Shown piece by piece: positions 56,030 through 64,000 of a DNA stretch of 64,000 bases. The position numbers were made by a program, and so were the translations under genes. The notes below the pieces were generated by a model that did not search any database, was not told the DNA's origin, and was given only the letters and a program-made list of their open reading frames with translations. Each line of letters begins with the position of its first letter. Positions within the stretch are counted from its first letter, which is position 1. Source of the DNA: Azorinus chamasolen. Lineage: Eukaryota > Mollusca > Bivalvia > Cardiida > Solecurtidae. Where the stretch lies: positions 39,006,048-39,070,047 of the forward strand of contig OY755251.1 in the NCBI GenBank assembly GCA_963576725.1, written 5' to 3'.

Positions 56030-56090
56030 AGATGCAAACTGTTTGCAAAGGTTATCAAAGCTTACGGCACTGGCAGCGAAAGAATCAATG
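56030..56090. mobile_element. R2 right-end fragment
   Basis: gcaaactgtttgcaaagg and ggcactggcagcgaaag match the right end of the R2 MITE at 30054-30248. Confidence 0.45.
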
Positions 56091-56289
56091 AATCTAACCA
56101 TACTACATTACATGCATAATCGATTTACTATGAGAGAACCCATTACATATACACTGAGGTCCAGATAAGATGCGTAAATTAAAACATTTTCAATAATTCA
56201 GCGAAACATGAAAAAAACACGAAGTTCAAAGCCTTGGCGAATCCAGATTCGAGTCGAGATACTTAATCTACAACGTTATATATCAATGA

Positions 56290-57700
56290 ATGTTGTATGT
56301 TGCAAGCGCACTAAACATAGTCACCTGTCAAAGAGTGTTGCGTGTTTAAAGCTTACTCTAAACAGTCATATTACAATGGTTGTAGCATGTCGCAAGCTTA
56401 TTATACACAACCATATTACACTGATTAATGGATGTTGCTAGTTATTCTACACAGTCATATTACACTGATTGAAGCATGTTGCAAGCTTATTCGACACAGT
56501 CATATTACACTGATTGATGCATGTTGCTAGTTATTCTACACAATCATATTACACTGATTGACGTATGTTGCAAGTTTATTCGACACAGTCATACTACACT
56601 GATTGACGCATGTTGCAAGCTTATTCTACACAGTCATATTACACTGATTGATACATGTTGCTAGTTATTCTACACAGTCATATTACACTGATTGACGCAT
56701 GTTGCAAGCTTATTCTACACAGTCATACTACACTGATTGATGGATGTTGCAATCTTATTCCACACAGTCATATTACACTGATTGATGGATGTTGCAAGCT
56801 TATTCTTCACAGTCATATGACACTGATTGTTGCATGTCGCAAGCTTATTCTAGTTGGGTGGTTATTATACTACCACGGTTGTTGCATGTTGGATGTTTGC
56901 TATACTTAGTCATAAGTCATAAAATAATAATAGTTGCATGTTGGAAGTTTATTTTACACAGTCAAATAGCAATAGTTGTTGCATGTTTGCAAGTTTATTT
57001 TACACAGTCAAATAACAATGACTGTCGCGTGCTGCAAGCTTACTCTACTTTGTCATACTGCAAAAATAGTTCCATGTTGCATGCGCATTCTGTCGAGTCA
57101 TATTACAATTATTGTTACATGTTGCAAGCTTATTCTTCACGGTCAAATAACAATGAGTGTTGGTTTTGGCATGCTTATTATACACAGTCATATTTTAGCA
57201 GATTGCAAGCTTAATCTACACACAGTCGTTGCAGGTTGTAAGCGCATTCCACGAGTCATATTACTTACAATGATTGTTCATGTTGCAAGCCAAATATACA
57301 AAGTCTTATAGCAGTGAGTGTTGCATTTTGCAAGTCAACTATACGAGGTTTTATAGCAGTGAGTGTTGCATGTTGCAAGCCAAATATACAAAGTCTTATA
57401 GCAGAGAGTGTTGCATTTTGCAAGTCAACTATACGAGGTCATATAACAGTGAATGTTGCAAGTCAACTATACAAGGTCATATAACAAGGAATGTTGCATG
57501 TTGCAAGCTAAGTATACAAAGTCATATAGCAGTGAGTGTTGCATGTTGCAAGCCAACTACACAAAGTCATATAGCAATGAGTGTTGCATGTTGCAAGCCA
57601 ACTACACAAAGTCATATAACAGTGAGTGTTGCATGTTGTAAGCCAACTATAAAAAGTCATATAAAAGCGTGTGTTGTATGTGGAAAGCCAAGTAGTACAA
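56290..57700. repeat. About 43-bp tandem array, about 32 copies
   Basis: Unit: gcatgttgcaagcttattct, acacagtcatattacactg, attgat. Unit length varies (42-45 bp). The right third (57290-57700) has a distinct homogenised variant with gttgcaagccaactacac. Frames in the array give Cys-rich spurious peptides. Confidence 0.9.
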
Positions 57701-57737
57701 AGTCACATAGACTAAGCGTAAGTCGTTCCTGATTTAA

Positions 57738-57925
57738 CCCTTTCTCTCATATAAACACATGTTCTTGCTTTTGCAAAAAGAGTAGATACATATCGAACGG
57801 CTCCTTTTAGAGCCGTTTGATCAGAGTCTGCTCTGTTTGCTTTTAGAGCCGTTTGATCAGAGTCTGCTCTGTTTGCTTTTAGAGACGTTAGATCAGAGTC
57901 TGCTCTGTTTGCTTTTGACATCTGA
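57738..57925. mobile_element. R1 MITE with triplicated right arm
   Basis: Starts ttaaccctttctctcatat; arms gtagatacatatcgaacgg and agccgtttgatcagagtctg. The segment ttttagagccgtttgatcag plus agtctgctctgtttgc is repeated three times. Confidence 0.7.
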
Positions 57926-58079
57926 TTCTACCGTTTTTGTCAAAGCAAAAACATCCCTTGAAAACTTTATATCATAAAAATTGATCTAATAAATATTCAT
58001 GTTGTTATTATTTCTTACATGGATACAGGACACAGAAATGGTTAACATACGTATTTTTAAAACGCAGTACATTAAAACC

Positions 58080-58272
58080 TCTCTAAACCGGACGTTAAAA
58101 TTGGTACAAATATCGATCATGAAGATAGGTGGCAGCTTAATGCAGGATGAAAGTCATGCAGAAAGCTCCTCTATGAGCTTTCTGAATGACTTTCATCCTG
58201 CATTAAGCAGCCACCTGCATATAAGTATCTAAATATTCTCTTCTAGAAATTCGGTTTAGAGAGGTTTTACTG
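58080..58272. mobile_element. MITE A
   Basis: TA both sides. Ends cattaaaacctctctaaacc and tttagagaggttttactg. Core arms aggtggcagcttaatgcagg and cctgcattaagcagccacc; nearly intact palindrome. Confidence 0.85.
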
Positions 58273-58584
58273 TACTAGTTTTAGAAAACACTGCATATCT
58301 TAATAAATAGGTAAAAAGTAATGAGGAAATGTCATATATGAGGATTATCTGTATTACTGTTGTACTACGTTAAGCTACCGTCTGCATTAAAGACCAGTAC
58401 ACATATAACATTGAAGACCTAGATCATACTGCTCCAGTAGGAGCTAGCTTTCATACTGAATATGTCCTTTAGGAGCCGTCTAATCAAGGTCTACACTATG
58501 AAAAAACCAAGTCTGATTATAGAGTATTATGGTAAACACTTCCATTGTTCATAATGCCACTCCAAACGTTCAGTTGATCTTTAA

Positions 58585-58823
58585 CATTTTACTCCATCAA
58601 TATGCCTTTCTAAGCATTTGCAAACAGAGCAGGCCCAGATCACACGGTTCCTAGAGGAGCCGTCTGATCAGGGTCTGCTCGTTTTGCTTATGAACTAATA
58701 TAAACGTGATTCTACATTTTCAGCAATGACCAACACGTTTTGTGTCATGTGTCATTATATAAAATAACCAATCAATACTCATCATGTCATTATTTCTTAC
58801 ATTAATATTAATGGAGTAAAAGA
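58585..58823. mobile_element. TTAA-flanked R1 MITE
   Basis: TTAA at 58581-58584 and 58824-58827. Ends cattttactccatcaat and, inverted, TCTTTTACTCCATTAAT. Palindrome gcaggcccagatcacacgg, ttcctagaggagccgtctg, gggtctgctc. A full-length representative of R1. Confidence 0.8.
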
Positions 58824-58849
58824 TTAAATAAAGATGCATCGGGTAAATT

Positions 58850-59450
58850 ATTAAACCAGGTTTGACTAACAGTTTATGTTTTTAATGCAGGATTCAACCA
58901 GTTTTGCGGGTTTCATATTTTGCACGGATATTTGATCTTATTTTCAACAGTAGTCGCGGGTGATATTGTGCCAGTAAATGCATATTTGTTTGCACGTTGC
59001 TAGTGACAGTCTATCAACCTGCATGTTTCCAGTGGATCATGTAGCCCGTTGGCTATTTTTATTTGTTACACTTTGCTCTTGCATAGATCAGTTCTAAGAT
59101 TGATTTTGTTATACTGTTGCTATTTTTTAATGTCAATCGGTATTATCCTGAATCATGTATTATTTTTTTTACAAAGAGATGAATTATAATGGTATATTTT
59201 AAAAGGTTTTCCTAACATGATAACATATACATGTACACTAGTACTTTAACTAGCGCAGTTACACAAGGCTAAGTCAAGGGCTAACCTATATATCTAATGT
59301 AGATACAATAAAAACAGAAAACATAAAGCGTAATCAGTGAAGCGTACTTTTAGATAAATATGACGTCATAACGATAGTAGTATCGGGAAACAGTAACACA
59401 CCTTTCAATAAATTGATAAAAGCAATTTCACAAATGTCAGCTTCTCTGGC
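58850..59450. other. No feature recognised
   Basis: AT-rich, apparently unique sequence downstream of the FAIM-like gene. A possible acceptor at 58888 is followed by no convincing frame. Confidence 0.4.
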
Positions 59451-59476
59451 GCCAGCGATGGCTCTGGCATGCATTG

Positions 59477-59482
59477 TTTATT
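59477..59482 (-). terminator. Polyadenylation signal of the FAIM-like gene
   Basis: AATAAA on the minus strand, 134 nt beyond the stop codon. Confidence 0.6.
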
Positions 59483-59615
59483 TTTGTTCTAGTGAAGAAA
59501 CCTAGACACATCCGAGGCAGGCATGCGATATATTCAACGTCGAGATTTCTGATTGGAAATTGATAAACTGTATTTGAAAAGTTTCTCTTCCGGCCTGATC
59601 TCTCTTTCAAATGCA

Positions 59616-59783
59616 TCATTTGTTGGGAACTGGTTCTTGTTGGTAATCTTGGCCAATGATTTCTCCATCGATCAACAGGTAGTTCATCATTTCTGTACCC
59701 TCTACGTCACTGTAGATATGACCTTTACAGCCATTCACGCCGAAAAATAGGTCAAGGTCGTAGCCTTGGTCAGATATATAACT
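59616..59783 (-). CDS. FAIM: FAIM-like gene, last coding exon
   Basis: Fas apoptotic inhibitory molecule is a small cytosolic beta-sandwich protein that restrains death-receptor apoptosis and protects against protein aggregation. This exon begins after the acceptor tggttcattgcag in phase 0, which fits the phase-0 end of the preceding exon, and codes for 55 residues plus TGA. Motifs: SYISDQGYDLDLFFGVNGC, then HIYSDVEGTEMMNYLLIDGE, then IIGQDYQ. These align with the final strands of vertebrate FAIM (FxxxxGTETHFSIGNHDCYI, HTLIVDNREIPE). The terminal extension (QEPVPNK) is longer than in human. Identification is from remembered family sequence. Confidence 0.75.
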   Translation of the reverse strand, partial: SYISDQGYDLDLFFGVNGCKGHIYSDVEGTEMMNYLLIDGEIIGQDYQQEPVPNK

Positions 59784-60008
59784 CTGCAATGAACCATTGT
59801 TATATAAAATTTAGAGGTTAAGTTAATTTTAAGTTTCAGCATGAAGCAGGTTAGTTTGTTAATAGATTTGCATTTTTTTAGTCTAGCCGATTAACTCTGT
59901 GTCTTGTCAGGAGCCAAACTGCTTTGCATCCTAGTCGTTTCTTCGAAAGGAAATAAGAGAAAAAGATAATCTTAGACAGAGCTATATTAATTTTCAAATA
60001 TAACAATA

Positions 60009-60139
60009 GAACCTTCTTAACTGGTCAGTCATTTATTGAACACAGGAGTCTTAACAAGTAGGTAGATTCTTAATGCAGGGCAAAAGTAATGCAGAAAGCC
60101 CCTACCTCTTTGTGATGGCCACTTAAGACAGGTGCTACT
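60009..60139. mobile_element. MITE E, right core lost, in the FAIM intron
   Basis: Left caatagaaccttcttaactg; right gatggccacttaagacagg then tgctactg and TA. One core arm remains (taggtagattcttaatgcag). Confidence 0.6.
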
Positions 60140-60179
60140 GTATACAGATAAAGATATCTAACAATGACAGTTTAATTCC

Positions 60180-60420
60180 CCGGCTTATGAATATTCATAG
60201 AAATAAAGAGATCTTAAATACTTATTAGCTGATTTTATAATGGTAAATTCGCACAGTATAGTTTGATCATTGCATAAATTGTAGAATCAGGTCTTCACTA
60301 TTCCATAAACAAATAGAAAAGGCCTTGATTAGACATGACGTCACATGGGCCACCTGGTGTGAGTCTACATTGTTTGTAAAGGCGTAAAGAGACTTCTATA
60401 TCTGGTAAAGTGTTAAAATA
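60180..60420. mobile_element. R1 MITE, decayed, in the FAIM intron
   Basis: atgaatattcatagaaataaag, cattgcataaattgtagaatc, cataaacaaatagaaaaggc, acattgtttgtaaaggcg. Confidence 0.5.
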
Positions 60421-60616
60421 TAATTTCAAACTAAAGGCACTACGGAAGATAATGTGTCTATTGGGTTTTACTCAGGGAGCCAATAGTGCCTACCGTGCAC
60501 CCCCCCCCCCGCCCCCCTAGACTTTTTTCATGGGTACCAAAATGTTCAGAAAAGTGTCCTGAATCAGAATCGCGAATATACTCAAACTTAAATTATTTTA
60601 GGCTATGTGTATTTTA

Positions 60617-61470
60617 ACCGTTTCCATGGCAACCCCCCAGTTTTCGTAATGATGACCCATACCTACAAATTCGCCCATATCACAGCCAGTTTTTGTCCTA
60701 AAACTATAAAACTGGTACCAAATGGAAGATAAGACATTGTGCTTTTATTTCCAACTGTTTTTATTAATTATCTTATTTGCATACTCATGAATATTAATGA
60801 GAACATTAAAAATAGTAAAAAAAGTATAGAAATAACGTAAACTTTTCATTTTTTTATCCTACAAATATCAGAAAAAAACCTTCAAATGGAGTTTAACATG
60901 ATCACAAAACCCCCAGGTAACAAAATATCCAATTTAAGGACCATAGCATTAACTTAAAGTACCATTTTCACCGTTTCCATGGCAACATCCTAGTTTTCGT
61001 AATAATGGCCCGTACCTGCACAATCGTACATATCACAGCCAGTTTTTGTCCTAAACCTATAAAACTGGTACCAAATGGGAGATAGGACATTGTGATTTTA
61101 TTTCCAGTTGTTTTTTTATTACCTTATTTGCATACTCATGAATATTAATGAGAACATTAAAAATAGTAAAAACAATATAGAAATAACGTAAATAATGTAA
61201 ACTATTCACTTTTTATCCTACAAATATCAGAAAATAATTTCAAATGCAGTTAAACATGAGGACAAAATCCTCAGAAAACAAAATATCATATTTGAGGACC
61301 AAAAATTTAACTCTAAGTAACTTTTTAACTGTTTCCATAGTAACCATTCATTTCACTCTGTTCACACATTTTTGTTAGTCGACACTTACCTGCAACAATC
61401 TTCCATATCACAGGAAGTTTTTGTGCTAACTGTATAAAACTGGTACCTAACCACAGCTAAGACCTTGTGC
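60617..61470. repeat. About 355-bp tandem triplication with X-box-like motif
   Basis: Unit starts at 60617, 60970 and 61328 (third partial). Shared blocks: accgtttccatggcaac, atatcacagccagtttttg, ataaaactggtaccaaatgg, ttgcatactcatgaatatta. gtttccatggcaac and gtttccatagtaac resemble RFX X-box sites. Located in the FAIM-like gene's last intron. Confidence 0.85.
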
Positions 61471-61799
61471 TTTGGTTTAAAGGATGGCTGGAATGACCGT
61501 TCGGCACATTGACTCGATGAGATAGGATTTGAAAAACCAACATTCAAATATTGTGGGAGATATTAAGCGGTGTTTGAATATAGGGGTTGAACTATAACAA
61601 TGAACTATAGCATTGACATTGATCTTAACTAACTGAAACAAGTTCTGTAGGGCACCTTCGTGATACGATGATTAGTTTGCCATAGTTTGACGAAAAGTCT
61701 TAGAATAGTTCGAGACATATGCGGGATATAAGGATTTAGGAACTTAAATTGTGACCTTGACATTGAACATCGGTTATGTAAGCATTATAATGTACGTTT

Positions 61800-61925
61800 G
61801 AACATTAGTCTATTTACCCCATACTCTTTAGACCCCTGGCCAGACCTTTGAGAACAGAGAAGACCCAGATCAGACGACATCTGTAGGAACCGATTGATCA
61901 ACGTGTACTATGTTTGTTTATCGAA
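61800..61925. mobile_element. R1 MITE fragment split by MITE C
   Basis: tttgagaacagagaagaccc, agatcagacgacatctgtagg, then right-arm pieces resume after the MITE C (62215-62330: caatttctgtcactgcc, gaatattcatgagg). Confidence 0.55.
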
Positions 61926-61938
61926 AAATATACATGTA

Positions 61939-62218
61939 CAGTTGAACTTCGATATCTCGAACTTCAAGGGACTATAAAAATTAGTTGGAGATAACAGAGG
62001 TACGAATCATCCAATTCATAATCTGACCAATAGCTCAAGTTCATAGCTTAATGCAGATCTAAAGTAATGCTGAAAGCTCCTGTTGGATCTATCAGCATTA
62101 CTTTAGACCTGCAGTAAGCTGTCACATGTTTCTAGATATATGTAGTGATGCATTTTAATACAATTCTGTATTGTACATTTTGGAAGGACCGACCTTTTAG
62201 TTCGACTGTATCTTATTC
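61939..62218. mobile_element. MITE, type C, in the FAIM intron
   Basis: TA at 61937-61938 and 62219-62220. Ends cagttgaacttcgatatctc and, inverted, CAGTCGAACTAAAAGGTCGG. Core arms tcatagcttaatgcagatct and gacctgcagtaagctg. Confidence 0.8.
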
Positions 62219-62399
62219 TACAATTTCTGTCACTGCCAGTGTCAACATGCCATTAAACAAATCTAGTTGATATTCATTAATTATGTCATGAATTCTTATA
62301 TGAATATTCATGAGGTTACGTTTTAAAGACAATCGTTCTTAAACTGGTAAGGAGATATTTGGTAGACGTTGAAATAAGTGTTTAAAGATATGACCTTAG

Positions 62400-62540
62400 T
62401 TAACCCATTCCCTTATATTTTCGCTTTTGGACACCTCTGCAAAAGCCGCTTTATCCCATTCCTTCATATTGTCGCCTTTTGGTGCCACTGTAAATGTTTT
62501 ATCCCATTCCCTCATATTGTCGCCTTTTGACGAATCTGTA
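62400..62540. repeat. Tandem copies of an R3 terminus
   Basis: ttaacccattcccttatatt starts; then cccattcc(t/c)tcatattg, tcgccttttg(g/a) recurs, about 55 bp apart, three times in all. Confidence 0.65.
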
Positions 62541-62639
62541 GCTGAAGTCATTGTAGTAAACATTGTAAAGTTAGCGAGGATTTATTTAGTGGGTTTTACT
62601 GTATCACCTAAAATAGGAAAAAGACAAAGAATACTTTAC

Positions 62640-62689
62640 CTCCGACTCCAAAGTTTTATCGTCTAACCACACTTGGCGGTTGTCACGAG
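62640..62689 (-). CDS. FAIM: FAIM-like gene, penultimate exon
   Basis: 50 nt between acceptor tttattttcttaacacag and donor gtaaag. After 2 nt that complete a Ser codon with the previous exon, 16 codons read RDNRQVWLDDKTLESE. This matches the conserved strand KDAMDVWCNGKKLET of vertebrate FAIM, including the single Trp. It ends in phase 0, matching the last exon. Other frames have stops. Confidence 0.75.
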
Positions 62690-62759
62690 CTGTGTTAAGA
62701 AAATAAAAACAAAGTTTAACATATAAATAATCTCACTAATCCTGACAGGAATACATGTA

Positions 62760-62971
62760 CGGTAGAACCTCTCTGAACCGGACGTTCATTTTTGCATAGA
62801 TATCAGTCTTGGAGACAGGTGGCCGCTTAATGCTGGGTGAAGGTCATACAGAAAGCTCCTCTAGGAACTTTCTGCAAAGCTCGATGACTTTGACCCTGCA
62901 TTAAGCAGCCACCTGCCTAAAAGTATCTAAATTCTTCACTTTTAAAATTCCGGTTTAGAGGAGTTTGACTA
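62760..62971. mobile_element. MITE A, 70 bp upstream of a FAIM exon
   Basis: Left TA then cggtagaacctctctgaacc; right ttccggtttagaggagtttg, tip decayed. Core arms aggtggccgcttaatgctgg and ccctgcattaagcagccacc. Confidence 0.75.
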
Positions 62972-63036
62972 GTCTCAAATAAGTATCATTCTCAGTGATT
63001 TACCCTTTACTCCATAAATATTTTATAAATTCTGAA

Positions 63037-63165
63037 AGGGGGTGATCCCCCGAGAACAAAAATCGCAACACAAAAAGAGAAAATTGCAGACTCGGTTTTA
63101 TTGAGTCTGTTCATGAACAGTAATTGAAAGTGCAACACTGCTCACGCCCCCTAGCACCGGCTTAA
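63037..63165 (-). repeat. Dispersed repeat, inverted copy of 41628-41750
   Basis: aaaattgcagactcggtttt, attgagtctgttcatgaac, gctcacgccccctagc. Confidence 0.6.
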
Positions 63166-63267
63166 GCGGAATAAGAAATTATAGCAAAAACTTGTGCATG
63201 ATCTACATCCAGACTGGTTTAAAGGCAATGAGGGATTTGAAGATAGCATACCGAAGGAAATTTACTC

Positions 63268-63510
63268 TTAATCCTCTACTCCGTTAATATTCATATAAAA
63301 GTAATGAAGTCATGAATATCAATTACATTCATTTTTATAATGACATGAACACAGGACATGTTATCCATTGCAAAAACTATAGAATAATATATATATTATT
63401 TCATAAGCAAACAGAGTATATCCTGATCAGACGGCTCCTATGGGAGCCGTCTGATCTGGGTCTACTCTGTTTGCAGAGGAGGCGTAGAAAGGCGTATTAA
63501 TAACGCAAAG
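63268..63510. mobile_element. R1 MITE in the FAIM intron
   Basis: ttaatcctctactccgtta start; mid block; near-perfect palindrome gatcagacggctcctatgg, gagccgtctgatctgggtct; right end ggcgtagaaaggcgtatt then ttaa-like taataa. Confidence 0.7.
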
Positions 63511-63629
63511 AGTAGTGTTTATTCCACAGAGCATGATAAATGGACAAATAACATATGACTTGTTTTATTGTTTTATCTCTGAATATCAAAAGATGAAGAA
63601 GACAAATACTGATTAATTGATAAACTTAC

Positions 63630-63721
63630 AGAAGGATATTTTGTGAAATCCAGTCGGCAGAAGTACGGTCCAAAAACATGTGACCTGGATCTTTCCGTCT
63701 TCATTCAGTTCCTGTACTTTT
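63630..63721 (-). CDS. FAIM: FAIM-like gene, antepenultimate exon
   Basis: 92 nt between acceptor tgtgtcttctgtttcag and donor gtaagttt. One nt, then 30 open codons, then one nt that joins CT of the next exon. Peptide: KVQELNEDGKIQ, then FWTVLLPTGFHKISF. It aligns with GKSLKKYMED and TWVLHMDGENFRIVLE of vertebrate FAIM. The preceding exon must end with a codon split 2/1 and lies beyond the window, since 63722-64000 is an intronic array. Confidence 0.75.
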
Positions 63722-63734
63722 CTGAAACAGAAGA

Positions 63735-64000
63735 CACACACCTTACGCATTCGATTTTACCTTACGAACTCTTTCTGCCTTCAGCATTCGATTTTACCTT
63801 AAGCATTCGTTTTTACCGTACGCATTCGTTTTAACCTTACGCGTTCGTTTTTATCTTACGAATTCGTTTTTGCTTTACGCATACGTTTTTATCTTACGCA
63901 TTAATTTTTACCATACGCATCGGTGTTTACCTTATTCATATACATGCATTTTCACCTTACGTATCTGTCTGTACCTTACGTTCTGCTTTACTTTACACAT
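63735..64000. repeat. 19-20 bp tandem repeat, about 13 copies
   Basis: Unit: accttacgcattcgttttt. Lies in the FAIM-like intron and is cut by the window edge. Confidence 0.85.

Noticed and set aside
59437..59619. 60-codon minus-strand ORF after the FAIM-like stop
   Set aside because: It overlaps the stop codon region out of frame and covers the 3' UTR with the AATAAA signal.

Overview
The window looks like a gene-poor, repeat-saturated nuclear segment of a bivalve mollusc. This is an inference from AT-rich DNA, spliced rather than operonic genes, a CR1/L2-like LINE, tRNA-derived SINEs, a Penelope-like retroelement end and many short palindromic DNA transposons of kinds I associate with bivalves; species cannot be fixed. 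There is one assembly gap (200 N at 14186-14385).

Genes. The clearest host gene is the 3' end of a FAIM-like gene (Fas apoptotic inhibitory molecule) on the minus strand at the right edge. Three phase-compatible exons (63630-63721, 62640-62689, 59616-59783) have canonical splice sites, a stop codon and a downstream AATAAA. Earlier exons must lie beyond position 64000. A single exon at 38204-38370 (+) resembles the N-terminal region of a mollusc/cnidarian SWIM-type (YqaJ-associated) protein family but stops early. Weaker exon candidates are at 7055-7227 (+) and 45968-46069 (+), and an unknown 114-codon ORF lies at 3936-4280 (-).

Mobile elements. (1) A 5'-truncated LINE (12651-14185, minus) carries the C-terminal part of a reverse transcriptase and is interrupted by a 91-bp perfect palindrome with 8-bp target duplications. 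(2) Penelope-like 3' remnants lie at 10204-10570 and about 18780-19045, each with hammerhead-ribozyme-like core strings. (3) TTAA-flanked, piggyBac-like MITEs with palindromic centres occur in many copies. (4) TA-flanked, pogo/Tigger-like MITEs with at least five kinds of terminal repeat (here A to E) all contain the same palindromic core. (5) SINEs, a hAT-like MITE, other foldback elements and a three-copy 460-540 bp dispersed unit are also present.

Tandem arrays. About 25 arrays cover roughly a quarter of the window. The largest are 23047-25515 (41/45 bp), 32863-34680 (20 bp), 11215-12650 (about 40 bp), 49470-51060 (about 40 bp), 56290-57700 (about 43 bp) and 54780-55890 (38 bp). Several are visibly built from pieces of the MITEs next to or inside them.

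Layout. 0-9 kb: MITEs, two small arrays, one candidate exon. 9-14 kb: arrays, Penelope fragment, LINE. 14-23 kb: dense nested MITEs. 23-34.7 kb: large arrays with MITEs between. 34.7-48.5 kb: MITEs, CT-rich array, SWIM-like exon, SINEs, candidate terminal exon. 48.5-58.8 kb: MITE C and D elements and four large arrays. 59-64 kb: FAIM-like gene, with MITEs and a 355-bp triplicated unit in its introns. Most long open frames in the arrays are by-products of repeat periodicity.
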